Below, in pieces: positions 1-9,693 of a stretch of DNA of 64,000 nt. The notes under the pieces are model-generated. The model did not search any database. It saw only the letters and a list, made by a program, of their open reading frames with translations, and was not told the origin of the DNA. Every line of letters begins with the position of its first letter. Within the stretch, counting starts at the first letter, position 1. The position numbers and the translations under genes were made by a program. Source of the DNA: Desulfatibacillum alkenivorans DSM 16219 (GTDB taxonomy: Bacteria; Desulfobacterota; Desulfobacteria; Desulfobacterales; Desulfatibacillaceae); the NCBI RefSeq assembly GCF_900142135.1, contig NZ_FQZU01000015.1, forward strand, positions 62,001 to 126,000, in the 5' to 3' direction.

Positions 1-56
1 GCGGGGCGGCGGTCTCCCTGTTTTTGCGGACCTACGATCCCGCCATGGAGTATTGA
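1..56 (+). CDS. C-terminal end of an upstream gene (partial)
   Basis: The third reading frame is open from the window edge and reads GAAVSLFLRTYDPAMEY before a TGA stop at 54-56. Only 17 residues are visible, so no family can be named. The claim rests on the open frame at the edge and on the non-coding look of the next 300 bases. It could be chance. Confidence 0.3.
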   Translation, partial: GAAVSLFLRTYDPAMEY

Positions 57-365
57 TTTCAACCTCCCCTGAAAGGGCGGCGGGGGGGACGGCGCTGCAT
101 TCATTCGAAGGCCAATGCCTTGTGTTGTTTTGCGCCTCAACCGCTCCTAATTCTTCCCCGACTGTTTTATCCTTGAAGCCATTGGGATAATCCTGTAATA
201 TCCTAACCAGTTGCATTGTAGATAATTAGGAAGCCAGTCCCTGCCGGCGGTTATTCCAAAAAAGGCGAAAAACAGCCTGAACGGACAACGTGAAATTCAT
301 CCTGGCATTGACTTCCCGGGCTAAGGCCCTTCCATAAATCTTTTCATTATATAGGCCTGAAAAAC
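57..365. other. Intergenic region upstream of the GGDEF/ATPase gene
   Basis: No gene is visible here. The stretch is richer in A+T than its neighbours toward the right. A TTGACT hexamer at 308-313 could be a -35 box, but no good -10 box follows at the right distance. No clear ribosome-binding site precedes the ATG at 366. Confidence 0.5.
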
Positions 366-3300
366 ATGGAAGAACTTGCGGATCTGGTTTTTTTTCTGGA
401 AAACTCGGGTAAAGATCCCACGAGCATGATTTTCGACGACGAGCTTACGGGGCTTCGCAACCGGCGGTTTATTAAAAATCATCTGGAGTTCAGGGTCCAA
501 TGGGGGGACTTGAAAGCGCGTCCCACTTCCATGGTCTTTGTGGATATCGACAACCTTGACCAGATCAACGACGCCCTGGGCCGGGATCTGGGCACGGCAG
601 TCCTCAAGCATTTGGCCGAGCTTGTGAAGCAAGCTGCTCCGGAAGGGTCCACCGCCGCCCGGTACGGCGCCGACGAGTTTGTCATCCTGCTGCCTGGGGA
701 GCCCAAGAAAACCGCAGTCACCATAGGCAGAAAGCTTATCAGCGCGGTCCATGGGGCGCCTTATATTTCCGAGGACGCCACCCTGGAAATTCCCTTTACC
801 ATCAGCGTCAGCATCACCACGGCGCCGGAAGACGCCGAGTCTGACAAGACCTTTGTGGAAAGAGCCCTGACCGCCCTCAAAATGGCCAAGGACCTGGGCG
901 GGGACCGGGCCATCAACGCTGCGGAAATCAGCCCGGAGAACGAAGCTGCGGAAAGCATGCTGCACAAGGATGCAGCGAAAAACGCCGGCCGCAAAAGCCA
1001 ATTGGCGCAGGTTTCCCAGGCCCTCAAACGCTTTGGAAAGCGCGAAAGCCAGTTGGTGCTCGTGGAAGGCGGGCCCGGCATGGGCAAGACCTCTTTTCTG
1101 GACACCATCAACACCCAGCTGGCCAAGACCAAGGTCGCCCGCATCAGGCTCGCCGGCGTGACGCAGGAATTGTTCCGGCCCTATTACCTGGTTTCCAACC
1201 TGGTGCAGGAACTGCTTTACCGCCGCAAGGACAAGGGGGGGGAGGTCCTGGCGAACCTGGACCCCACGGCGCTGTGCGCCCTGTCTTCGGCCTTTGTGCC
1301 TTCGGGCGACATGCGCATACACACCCGGCAGGCGGCGGATGTGGACCTGGGAGACGAGACCCAAAAACGCGAGCACGTATTCAACGCCATGGCCTCGATT
1401 ATTCCCAAACTGATCGAGAACAAACCCTTGATCGTCCTGGTGGACGACCTGCACCTGGTGGACGAAGCGTCTCTGCTGATATTCAAGCATTTGATTGCGC
1501 AAAAATCCCTGCCGTTGTTCCTGTGCGGAAGCGGTCCAGACGCCCTCCAGGCGGACGGCGAACACGGCCCTTTGTGGCGATTCGTGCAGTCGGTGATTGA
1601 AATGGCGCCATTGGAAACCATACACCTGACGCCCCTTTCGCCCCAGGAAATTGAAGCCCATTTCAACAAGCTCTATCCCGGAGTGAGGCTGCCCGAGCAG
1701 TTGTGCGAAGACATCGCCCAGGTCAGCCAGGGCAATCCCCTGTTTTTCAACGGGATCATGTTCAAGCTGGTTTTTGACGAAAAAATCCGGCGCGCGGACG
1801 GCCATTGGGTGGTGGACCCCATTGAGGAGGACTACCTGCCCCGGTCCATGGACGAAATCATCTCCCAAAAGGTGGCTTCCCTGGACCAGGAAAGCCAGGC
1901 CCTTTTGGACCGGGCCTCTGCTTTTGGAGACAGGGTGACCCTAAGCCTTTTGACCGGCAGTTCGGAAATGGACGAAGCCGCGGTCCTGGACTTTCTGGAC
2001 AATGCGGCGGCCCAGGGGCTGGTCAGCGCCACCTTTCATATGAACGACGAGAACATCCGGTTCTTGGGCAACCAGGTTCGGCAGGTCATCTACGGAAAAA
2101 TCGGCCAGGAGGAAAAAGAGCGGCTGCACGAGAACATCGGCGACTACCAGGAGGAGCTCTACAAAAAGCGCCTCATGCCGTCCCCCGCCATCCTGGCCTA
2201 TCATTATCAGCGTTCCGCCAACCTGGAAAAAGCCAAACTTTACGAGCAAATCCAGGCGCAGCAAAACGAAATGATCTTCAACCCGGATGAGGCCGAAAGC
2301 TATTCGGGCCGCACTCCCGAGTGGGACGACGACGCCCAAGCGCCGGATCAGCCCCTGGCTCCCGAGCATTATCCGCTGGCGGCCAAGGTCATCCGCGCTC
2401 TGCTCATCGCCATTCGCAACACCAAGTTGTACCCCACGGGCAGCGACTTGACGGCCAATGCGGTCAACAAGTTCAAGGAAGTCCTGGAAACCGTGCTGGT
2501 TCACACGCCCCGTTTGACCATCGTGCTGGAAAAGGACGTTATCTACGCCAACGGGGACGCCCTGGAAATTCCGGAGATCAAAACCGTTTCCGAAGCCTTT
2601 TCCGGATTTATGGGGACCATGGACCTGAAGAGCATCGCCTTTTCTCACGGCGCCACCCTGGCGGAACTGGTCCGGCTGGTGGAAGGCATCAGCGAGGTGG
2701 ATCCCAAAAACATCCACAAACGCTTCTGGAAAGAATTTTCCGTGGAAAACAGGCTCAGACGGGTCCAGGTCAAACAGGTCACCTACACCCAGGTGTCGGG
2801 CGAAGATCAGCAGGCTTCCGGAGCGCCGTCCAAGGAAACGGAACTGGGCGGCGAAGAGCAGGTATTGGCCGCCAAGGTGGTCAAAACTCTGCTCAGCTCC
2901 GCCAGCAAGCTCAAACTTTATCCCGCCTCAGGCCCGGTGGCCCAGGAGTCCATTGAGGAAGTGATGAAAATCCTCAAGGTCTTTTTGGACAAGCACGAAG
3001 TCATGACCCTGGCCGGGGTGGACCAATCCCTGCTGTTGAACGGCAACAAGGTGGACGCCCGGGTTTTCGACAAGCTAAGCCCCTTCATGCTTAAGTTTCT
3101 GGAGTCCGCCAGCCTGAAAAGCGTGACTTTTTATCAAAAGGCCTCCAAAAAGGAGTTGACGGTCTTTCTGGCCAACGTGGGCAAGCAGCCCCAGGACGGA
3201 ACCGCCGACGAGTTTTGGGCCAATGTGGGCATGGACAATAAACTGTCCACCATCTATTTCAACATCAGCGTCTACGACGTCCTGGCCGACCAAATCGCCC

Positions 3301-4610
3301 TGCAAGCCGCCGGGGAAGGGCAGGGCGGCCAGGAAGAGGAAGAAGAGGTTGAAGAGCCCCTGGAGTTGGAAAGCGACGAAGGGGATCTGGAGATGCCGCC
3401 CGAGTCGGAGGAGCAGGATATTTCCCTGGAGCCGACGGTGGAGAACATCCGGGACCTTTTTCTCAAAGGCAATGAAAAAGGCGTGGCAAGAGTCCTGGAG
3501 GTTTTGTTCTACAAGTATTCCGAAAAAGAGGAAGGGCAAAGGGAGCAGGTTCTGGAGACATGCCGGGATTTGCTGAACGCCCCGGAGCTTTCTCCGGAGC
3601 CCCGGTTCGCGCCCCTGCTTGTGGATCCCCTTTTGGCCGTCCTGCCGGCGGAGGGCGACGCGCAGCTTTTGGAAAACATGGCTTCGCTGCTGTACGATAC
3701 GGCCGCCAACTTCGTTCGCATCGGGGAATACTCCCTGGCCACCTGGATTTTCGGGCACTTTGCCAGACGCAGGGAAGCCATGGAAATGGAAGACCCCGAA
3801 GGCATCATACCCGAAGCTCTGACCCGGCAGCCGGAGGGAGACATGGCCCTGACCCTCATGGCCGACGTGGCCTCGGGAGAGGGGTTCCGCCAGCAATCGG
3901 CCTTCGCCCTGATCGGCGGCATGGGGGACTCGGGGGTCCGGCTGTTGTTGAACATCATCAAGGATACTGACGACGTCAGAACCCGCCAGATAGCGGCCAG
4001 CCAGCTGGAAAAGATCGGCTATCAGGCGGTGGAGAAGTTGAAACAGGAATTGGTCAACGAAAACAGCGGCAAACGAAAAGCCCGCATCGTGGAGGTTATC
4101 GACACGGCGACCACGGACCTGAAAACGGAGTTGACCTTTCTTTTGGCGGACTCCAACACGTCTGTCAGAAAGGCGGGGTTCGCCCTGGCCGAGCGCCTGA
4201 ACGCTCCCTACGTGGTGGATATTTTAAGCAACCTCCTGGACGACGAAAGGCCGGAGATCGCTACGGAAGCAGTTGTCTGCCTGGGCAAAACCGCCGCTCC
4301 GGGAAGCGCTGGCATCATCGTCAAGCAAATGGATGTGAACAAGGCGCCCGAACTTTTGGAAGCCTGCTGCCAGGCCCTTGGCAGGTTGGCCGACCCGGAA
4401 GCCATTGTGCCTTTGTCAAAAATTCTTTCGTACAAAAAAACCCTTTTCTCCAAAAAGGAGTATGCGGCATCCGTTCGCGCCGCCGCCGCTTTCGCCCTGG
4501 CCGGCATTCCGCACAAGCTGGCCAAAGGCGCTTTGGCCGCCTATGCGGACGATCCGGAGCCCAGGGTGAGGGAGGCGGCGCAAAAGGTTTTGGGCGCTTC
4601 ACAGGATTGA
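366..4610 (+). CDS. Giant signalling protein: GGDEF-like domain, P-loop ATPase, HEAT repeats
   Basis: This 1414-residue protein is probably cytosolic: I see no signal peptide or membrane segment. A diguanylate-cyclase-like domain covers about residues 24-185, but the signature reads GADEF (101-105) instead of GGDEF, so cyclase activity is doubtful. An AAA/STAND-type ATPase follows, with Walker A GGPGMGKTS at 235-243 and Walker B LIVLVDD at 355-361. Two copies of an internal repeat start near residues 672 (AAKVIRALL) and 835 (AAKVVKTLL), each followed by KLYP. A Glu-rich linker lies near 990-1018, and HEAT-like helical repeats fill about 1160-1410. The architecture suggests a nucleotide-controlled scaffold or switch; the partner is unknown. 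The next gene on the same strand, a PATAN-domain protein, may work with it. The start is the first ATG of the open frame. Confidence 0.85.
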   Translation: MEELADLVFFLENSGKDPTSMIFDDELTGLRNRRFIKNHLEFRVQWGDLKARPTSMVFVDIDNLDQINDALGRDLGTAVLKHLAELVKQAAPEGSTAARYGADEFVILLPGEPKKTAVTIGRKLISAVHGAPYISEDATLEIPFTISVSITTAPEDAESDKTFVERALTALKMAKDLGGDRAINAAEISPENEAAESMLHKDAAKNAGRKSQLAQVSQALKRFGKRESQLVLVEGGPGMGKTSFLDTINTQLAKTKVARIRLAGVTQELFRPYYLVSNLVQELLYRRKDKGGEVLANLDPTALCALSSAFVPSGDMRIHTRQAADVDLGDETQKREHVFNAMASIIPKLIENKPLIVLVDDLHLVDEASLLIFKHLIAQKSLPLFLCGSGPDALQADGEHGPLWRFVQSVIEMAPLETIHLTPLSPQEIEAHFNKLYPGVRLPEQLCEDIAQVSQGNPLFFNGIMFKLVFDEKIRRADGHWVVDPIEEDYLPRSMDEIISQKVASLDQESQALLDRASAFGDRVTLSLLTGSSEMDEAAVLDFLDNAAAQGLVSATFHMNDENIRFLGNQVRQVIYGKIGQEEKERLHENIGDYQEELYKKRLMPSPAILAYHYQRSANLEKAKLYEQIQAQQNEMIFNPDEAESYSGRTPEWDDDAQAPDQPLAPEHYPLAAKVIRALLIAIRNTKLYPTGSDLTANAVNKFKEVLETVLVHTPRLTIVLEKDVIYANGDALEIPEIKTVSEAFSGFMGTMDLKSIAFSHGATLAELVRLVEGISEVDPKNIHKRFWKEFSVENRLRRVQVKQVTYTQVSGEDQQASGAPSKETELGGEEQVLAAKVVKTLLSSASKLKLYPASGPVAQESIEEVMKILKVFLDKHEVMTLAGVDQSLLLNGNKVDARVFDKLSPFMLKFLESASLKSVTFYQKASKKELTVFLANVGKQPQDGTADEFWANVGMDNKLSTIYFNISVYDVLADQIALQAAGEGQGGQEEEEEVEEPLELESDEGDLEMPPESEEQDISLEPTVENIRDLFLKGNEKGVARVLEVLFYKYSEKEEGQREQVLETCRDLLNAPELSPEPRFAPLLVDPLLAVLPAEGDAQLLENMASLLYDTAANFVRIGEYSLATWIFGHFARRREAMEMEDPEGIIPEALTRQPEGDMALTLMADVASGEGFRQQSAFALIGGMGDSGVRLLLNIIKDTDDVRTRQIAASQLEKIGYQAVEKLKQELVNENSGKRKARIVEVIDTATTDLKTELTFLLADSNTSVRKAGFALAERLNAPYVVDILSNLLDDERPEIATEAVVCLGKTAAPGSAGIIVKQMDVNKAPELLEACCQALGRLADPEAIVPLSKILSYKKTLFSKKEYAASVRAAAAFALAGIPHKLAKGALAAYADDPEPRVREAAQKVLGASQD

Positions 4611-4626
4611 CATCATTGGTATAATC
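4599..4626 (+). promoter_or_regulatory. Candidate sigma-70 promoter for the PATAN gene
   Basis: TTCACA (4599-4604) and a consensus TATAAT (4621-4626) are separated by 16 bases. The -35 box lies inside the 3' end of the upstream gene, and the predicted start is about 120 bases before the ATG at 4752. This would let the PATAN gene be expressed separately from the giant ATPase gene. Confidence 0.45.
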
Positions 4627-4751
4627 CGTGCATGATATCCTTAGCACGAGGGTTGACCCAATCCGGGCCTTAAGATTCTTGACAAATGCCATAAAAAAGC
4701 CCAATCATATTCAGGAGAAATGATCGAGCGAACCAGGGTGAAGACCAGCTT

Positions 4752-6077
4752 ATGAATTTAAAGGGAAATTTCGAACCAGCCTCCTTGGCCAGCATTCTCC
4801 AATTGTTGTCCAATGAAGAGCGAACCGGCACGCTCCACCTTACCAATGGTGAGAACGAGGTTAAAATATTTGTGCTTAACGGCGGCGTCATCTCAGCGGC
4901 CGGGTCCCAAAAGCAAACCCGCCTGGGCGACCTGCTGCGCAAGAACGGCATGATCTCGGCCAATGACCTGACCTATTGCCTCACCGCCTCCCAACAGAAA
5001 AAACAGGCCTTGGGCAGCGTGCTGGTGCAGCGCGGCTTCATCACCGAAGAAATGCTAAGGGAGACGATTCATAAGCAGGCGGAAGAGGTTATCTTCGACC
5101 TTTTTTCCTGGAAGACCGGTTATTTCGAATATCATGACTCCAACCTGGTTCCCCAGGGCGCTCTGGACACCAAAATCGACATAATGAACATCATTATGGA
5201 GGCCATGTACCGCATCGACGAGATGTGCTACTTTGTCAAGCAGATCCCGACCGAGGATCTGGTGTTCCGGGTTAAGCCCGAAGTCATGAAGAACGAGGAG
5301 AAAAACTTCAAGCCTCACGAACGGCGGTTCATCTCCCTCATCAACGGCGCAAAAACCGTGCGCCAGCTGATCAACACCAGCGGCTTCGACGATTTCAGCG
5401 CTTACCATCTTCTCCATACCCTGCTGACTTTGGAAGCCATCGAAAAGGCCGAAAAGGAAACCGTGTACGAATCCCAGGAGGAAGGGGATTACTCCGGCCT
5501 GATCATTTTCTACACGGAACTGCTCCTGATCATCTACGACAACATCCATACCGAACTCAGCGAATGGGTGGACGCCATGTTCCGGGAAGCCGGCGTGAAC
5601 AGAGAGGAAAAGGAAGCCATCGGGCGCCTCCTGGACACCGCTCCCAACCGCTGGACCTATAATATTGTGGAAAACTGCAAGCCCCAGATGATGAAGCAAA
5701 AGCTGAGCATCTTTGCGGGCTATCATCCCCATAACACCCTGGCCGAAAATTCCGAGGCCCTGAATCAGGTCCTCAGACCCATCAAGAACCGGGAGAAGGG
5801 CGGCGTGTTCCTGCGTAAAAGCTTCAACCAGTTCATCACCAACCTGTTGAACACCGTGGTGGCCACCTTCGGCCCCCGATCCACGCGCAAGATGCTCCTG
5901 GAAATCAACAACATCCTGGTGCACGGCAACGAAAATCCGCCCCATTTCCCCGAGAAGCTCAACGCCATCAAGGAAATGCTGGACCTGCTCATCCGTATGG
6001 CTCAGGAAGGCAAGAACCAAGGCGATCCCAAGAAGAATTCCCTAGGCATTTTCGCGCTGTTTAATCAGAGGAGCTAA
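4752..6077 (+). CDS. PATAN-domain (DUF4388) protein
   Basis: This 441-residue protein begins with the DUF4388/PATAN pattern: residues 1-60 read MNLKGNFEPASLASILQLL and continue with a T-G-x-L-x-L strand and a GGVISAAG turn. PATAN domains are found in gliding, twitching and response-regulator proteins of deltaproteobacteria and are thought to mediate protein contacts. The next segment (about 60-165) resembles the helical unit LGDLLRKNGMI/LGSVLVQRGFI that often follows PATAN, here in two copies. The C-terminal 200 residues are helical and unassigned. No membrane segment is seen. It lies 141 bases after the GGDEF/ATPase gene, so a functional pair is plausible but inferred. Confidence 0.8.
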   Translation: MNLKGNFEPASLASILQLLSNEERTGTLHLTNGENEVKIFVLNGGVISAAGSQKQTRLGDLLRKNGMISANDLTYCLTASQQKKQALGSVLVQRGFITEEMLRETIHKQAEEVIFDLFSWKTGYFEYHDSNLVPQGALDTKIDIMNIIMEAMYRIDEMCYFVKQIPTEDLVFRVKPEVMKNEEKNFKPHERRFISLINGAKTVRQLINTSGFDDFSAYHLLHTLLTLEAIEKAEKETVYESQEEGDYSGLIIFYTELLLIIYDNIHTELSEWVDAMFREAGVNREEKEAIGRLLDTAPNRWTYNIVENCKPQMMKQKLSIFAGYHPHNTLAENSEALNQVLRPIKNREKGGVFLRKSFNQFITNLLNTVVATFGPRSTRKMLLEINNILVHGNENPPHFPEKLNAIKEMLDLLIRMAQEGKNQGDPKKNSLGIFALFNQRS

Positions 6078-6137
6078 TCAGACAAGGGATTTGTTCCTCA
6101 GGCATACATCCTTATGCGTCTTCCGGCTATATGAAGA

Positions 6138-6351
6138 CTCTCGGGTTTAGCGGCTTCATGAGGCAAAACCATGCGTGCTCGCGCACCCGGGCCGGATGCT
6201 GCTCCGCCCGGGCCGCCCAATTAATTCAACCTGCGCCCCAGTATGGAGCGAGATAGGTTGGATAGAGCTTGCGAAACCCTATAAAAATGATGACTTATAT
6301 ATACATCGTCTCCCGTGAATTCATTCCGGCGATGAGATGTGTAAACCAGCC
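6138..6351. repeat. Palindromic intergenic repeat, copy A (degenerate)
   Basis: This is a diverged member of the family best seen at 37050 and 40176. The left end reads CTCGGGTTTAGCGG, the central arms are TTCAACCT (6225-6232) and AGGTTGGATAGAGC (from 6255), followed by TTGCGAAACCC. The span of about 214 bp matches the 218 bp of the two best copies. A GC-rich hairpin (6186-6212, arms built on CCCGGGC) lies inside. It separates two convergent genes. Confidence 0.65.
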
Positions 6352-6361
6352 CTGTCCCCGG

Positions 6362-8440
6362 CTAATCCCCTGAGTACGGGATCTGCTTGCCTTCTGCTTC
6401 GGGCAGCTTTTTTCGCCCGCCGGCGGAATCGCTGGCGGCGCCGCTTCCAACGGGCGCCTGTGCGAAATTTTCTCCGGTGATCATGGTCAACAGCTTGGCC
6501 ACCAGTTGTTGCATTTGCAGGGATTGGGACTTCAGCTCTTCGGAGGCGGAGGCGGATTCCTCGGCGCTTCCCGTGTTTTGCTGGGTGACCTTTTCCATTT
6601 CCGCGATGGCGTGGTTAATCTGCTCGATGCCGTCGGCCTGCTCGTGGGAGGCTTCCGCAATTTCAGACACCAGTTGAGCTACTTTGGAAGCCCTGCCCGC
6701 CACCCGGCCGAAGGAGTGGTTGGTTTCCGTGACCAGGCCGCTTCCCTGTTCGATTTTTTTTACGGTGCCCTCGATGAGCAGAGCGGTGTTTCCGGCGGCT
6801 TCCGCAGCCCGGGACGCCAGGTTGCGCACTTCGTCGGCCACCACGGCGAATCCTGCGCCGGCTTCTCCGGCCCTGGCAGCCTCTACGGCGGCGTTAAGAG
6901 CCAGCAGGTTGGTCTGGAAGGCGATTTCGTCGATTGTCTTGACGATCTTGAAGGTCTCGTCGCTGGCGCTGGTGATTTCCTCCATGGACCGGGTGAGCCC
7001 CTCCATGGCCTGATTGGCTTCCGTGACCACGCTTTCCACCTCTTTCATGAGTTTGTCGGCCTGGCCGGCGTGCTGGGCGTTTTGCTTGGTCATGGAGGAC
7101 ATTTCAACCAGGGCGGCGGATGTGGTCTCCACGGAAGCCGCCTGCTCGGTGGCGCCGTTGGCCAGGCTTTGGCTGGACGAGGCGACCTGATCGGAGGCGC
7201 AGGCCACAAAGCCCAGGCCCTCGTTCAGGCCTTTGACGATTTTCTGCACGGGATTGCTGATGCCTTTGGCCATCAGGAAGCTTGCCGCCAAAGCCAGGAG
7301 AATGATTCCCAGGCTGGCCCCTCCCAGGATGATTAAAAGCCTTTTGATGGTGTTGTCCACCTCCTGCTGGGCTTCCATGAAGTCCTCTTCATAGGCCCCC
7401 GCCCCAATAACCCAGTCCCAGGGCGGATAGTAGGTGAACGCCTGGATTTTAACCCTGGCTTTTTCCTCGCCCGGGTTTTTCCAGGGGACGGATTCAAAGT
7501 TGATCTCTCCGGGTTTGGCCTGGAGGCCCTTATCAATGACTTTTTTGACGAAATAGTTTCCATCGGAATCCTTGACGCCCAGGATGTTCTTTCCGTCGGA
7601 TTGGCGATCCTTGGACACCACATACAAGCCTGCTTCCTTGCCGGATCCCGCCAGGACCCAGGAGTAGCCGGTTTTGCCCACGGACGTGGAAGCGATGGCG
7701 CTCTTGATGGATTCCAGCATTTTATCCTCGGGCGCGCCGACGTATAATATGCCCACAATTTCTCCGGCGTCGGAAGTGATCGGCTGGTAAGCGGTGAGAT
7801 ACCAGGCATTGACGACAAAGGCCCTGCCGAAAAACGTTTCCCCCTGCATGACCGTTTCAATCACTTTATTGGGTTCGCCGTTATGCATATTGGGGATGTA
7901 GGTCCCGATGGCCCGTTGGCCGTCCAGTTTTTTTACGGTGGTGCTCACCCGCAGCATATCCCCGGTTTCGGGGATTCTTTGAAAGATTGTGCAGGTCATA
8001 TGAGTCAGGTCGGTAATATCATCCACCAAGGGAGAGGGCGCCGTAAATTTTGTATTCTGCCCGAGCCACAGATCGCCGGCCAGCATGGTGGGAAGGGAGA
8101 TCGTCGTCTTTTCTTGGGTGAACTGATTGACGATTTCCCAATCCACCATGGCCCTGCCCATATTGATGCCGCCCATGTCCTGCACCATTTTTTGAGCTAT
8201 GCGAAGATTGGACTCCATGGAGCGGCGAATCGCTTCGTCCTGATTGATGGCCATGCGGTATAAGCCCTGGACGATATTCGCCACTTGCTGCCGGGCCATG
8301 CCGTCCATCTGGCCTTTCATCTTTGCCTGCATTTGCTTGCCCTGCCAGGCAAGCAGCCCCATCATAACCAGGCAGGTGATTAATACTGCTGCGGAAGCAA
8401 GGCCCATAACCTTGGTGCTCAAATTGACTCGCCGTGCCAT
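6362..8440 (-). CDS. Methyl-accepting chemotaxis protein with periplasmic Cache sensor
   Basis: The 692-residue receptor has a first membrane helix at about 11-33, a large periplasmic region (about 34-365) of the double-Cache type (Cache_3/Cache_2 pattern, with LYVGAP and [12 protein letters not shown]), a second helix at about 368-392, and a cytoplasmic signalling domain. The highly conserved hairpin tip contains [20 protein letters not shown] near residue 500, which contacts CheA and CheW. Ligands of such sensors are small organic acids or amino acids; which one cannot be read. No CheR-docking pentapeptide is seen at the C terminus. A consensus sigma-54 promoter lies 85 bases upstream of the start, so expression probably depends on RpoN and an enhancer-binding protein. 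Confidence 0.95.
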   Translation of the reverse strand: MARRVNLSTKVMGLASAAVLITCLVMMGLLAWQGKQMQAKMKGQMDGMARQQVANIVQGLYRMAINQDEAIRRSMESNLRIAQKMVQDMGGINMGRAMVDWEIVNQFTQEKTTISLPTMLAGDLWLGQNTKFTAPSPLVDDITDLTHMTCTIFQRIPETGDMLRVSTTVKKLDGQRAIGTYIPNMHNGEPNKVIETVMQGETFFGRAFVVNAWYLTAYQPITSDAGEIVGILYVGAPEDKMLESIKSAIASTSVGKTGYSWVLAGSGKEAGLYVVSKDRQSDGKNILGVKDSDGNYFVKKVIDKGLQAKPGEINFESVPWKNPGEEKARVKIQAFTYYPPWDWVIGAGAYEEDFMEAQQEVDNTIKRLLIILGGASLGIILLALAASFLMAKGISNPVQKIVKGLNEGLGFVACASDQVASSSQSLANGATEQAASVETTSAALVEMSSMTKQNAQHAGQADKLMKEVESVVTEANQAMEGLTRSMEEITSASDETFKIVKTIDEIAFQTNLLALNAAVEAARAGEAGAGFAVVADEVRNLASRAAEAAGNTALLIEGTVKKIEQGSGLVTETNHSFGRVAGRASKVAQLVSEIAEASHEQADGIEQINHAIAEMEKVTQQNTGSAEESASASEELKSQSLQMQQLVAKLLTMITGENFAQAPVGSGAASDSAGGRKKLPEAEGKQIPYSGD

Positions 8441-8769
8441 ATGGCGCTCCTTTCCAAACCGGAGTTCTCGTTGTGTAGGAAAAAAAAGAAAAGCCCTGTG
8501 AAGATCAGGCTGCCGCTTCTATTGAGCAACATGCATGCCAGTATTATCCATTGGAAGTGCATCCAAAATACTGCAATAATATGCGGGCATTAGGATATTT
8601 TTTTAAAGAAAGCCTGCCGGGGGGATGGCGGAGGAAAGGAGGGGGAGGGCGTTATTCGTCAAAAATCTGACTTGGCGTCAATCTATTCGAGGAACCGCCT
8701 GTATGGGTTCTGATAGGTGAAAATGGCGTCGTTTGTCCTAAGTCCCGGCCAGGAAAAGGGCGCCAGGGG
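8441..8769. other. Intergenic region with the receptor promoter
   Basis: It holds the minus-strand sigma-54 promoter at 8525-8540. The remainder, including a purine-rich GGAGGAAAGGAGGGGG run near 8630, contains no recognisable gene. Confidence 0.5.
8525..8540 (-). promoter_or_regulatory. Sigma-54 promoter of the chemotaxis receptor gene
   Basis: Read on the minus strand the site is TGGCATGCATGTTGCT, a full match to TGGCAYRNNNNTTGCW, with the -24 GG and -12 GC spaced correctly. The predicted transcript would begin near 8514 and carry a leader of about 75 bases to the ATG at 8440. It differs at one base from the site at 63580, in front of the second receptor. Confidence 0.8.
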
Positions 8770-9315
8770 CTATTGGGAGGCGATGGCGGCGTCCATGGGG
8801 GCTTCCCAGGCTTTGTAAAAGGCGAACAGCGCCTCTTTTCCCGGAACGCGGACGGAATTGAGAACCTCGCGGGTTTTTTGGTGCACCCGGTTTTCTTCGG
8901 CCATTTTCTCTTCCTGGCTGGCGTGAAAGCTTTGGAGAAACTTGGCGAATCTCACAATGTGGATGAGTTCATGGCAAAGGATGTACAAGGCGAAGGGGAA
9001 AAGCCGCAGGTCCTTATCCGATTCCAGGGCTCTGAGAATGGTGTGGTCCATGAGGCAGATTTTATAAAAGTCGTACGAGGATGAGCCCAGAGAGGTTTCG
9101 GATTTTTGCCCCCGATACCGCACGATCTGGGCGAAGGGCCCCTCCACGATTTCTCCGGGGGCCAAGTCCGCCAGGGTCTTGACGTCGTATCGGTGCCAAA
9201 GCCACTGGCTGGCCGACATCTTGTACGAATTGGAAACCAACTCCTCGGCCATGGCTGCGGCGTCTCCCACCGTAAAAATCTGTTCCTTACTGAAATGCGT
9301 CAATGGCTCTTTCAA
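8770..9315 (-). CDS. Unknown protein with an HExxH motif
   Basis: I cannot place this 181-residue protein in a named family. Residues 111-123 read YILCHELIHIVRF, a zincin-type HExxH motif in a helix; His131 (FHAS) or a Glu near 140 could be a third zinc ligand. There is no signal peptide or membrane helix, so if it is a metallopeptidase it acts in the cytosol. The start is TTG at 9315 with a distant GGGAG; a second in-frame TTG (9303) is also possible. It may equally be a catalytically inactive metal-binding protein. Confidence 0.65.
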   Translation of the reverse strand: MKEPLTHFSKEQIFTVGDAAAMAEELVSNSYKMSASQWLWHRYDVKTLADLAPGEIVEGPFAQIVRYRGQKSETSLGSSSYDFYKICLMDHTILRALESDKDLRLFPFALYILCHELIHIVRFAKFLQSFHASQEEKMAEENRVHQKTREVLNSVRVPGKEALFAFYKAWEAPMDAAIASQ

Positions 9316-9693
9316 AATGCTTTTCGGCTCCCGGGGCGCAATCCGTAATCCAATGGTTTGGAATAATGGGAAAATGGTCTTGGGAACAACCTCCCTCCAA
9401 TCAGGAATGGGCTTATCACAATGCTTTGGCTCCTTGCAACCCCTGGATCTCCAATTGGGGGGGCATGATTTTAGTTTTGCAATTATTTGTATATTTTACA
9501 ATGTGTTATTGAACTGGGAGGTCAGGGCGCAAAAAGAGGGGCGGCTATCCTACAGGGCGGAGCCGAATAGCGGGCGCCGGAACCCTCGGGGAGGAGGCGG
9601 ACCATTCCGCTCTCCCTGCAGAGTCCTGGCGAAGGGTGCGATGCAGGCCCGAAGCATTCAGGCCGTCTTGGCTGCGGCGATAGAGTGTGAGAA
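9316..9693. other. Intergenic region, no recognised gene
   Basis: The part from 9440 to 9515 is A+T-rich, while 9530-9620 is G+C-rich. Open frames here lack ribosome-binding sites and family resemblance. I see no strong hairpin. Confidence 0.4.
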
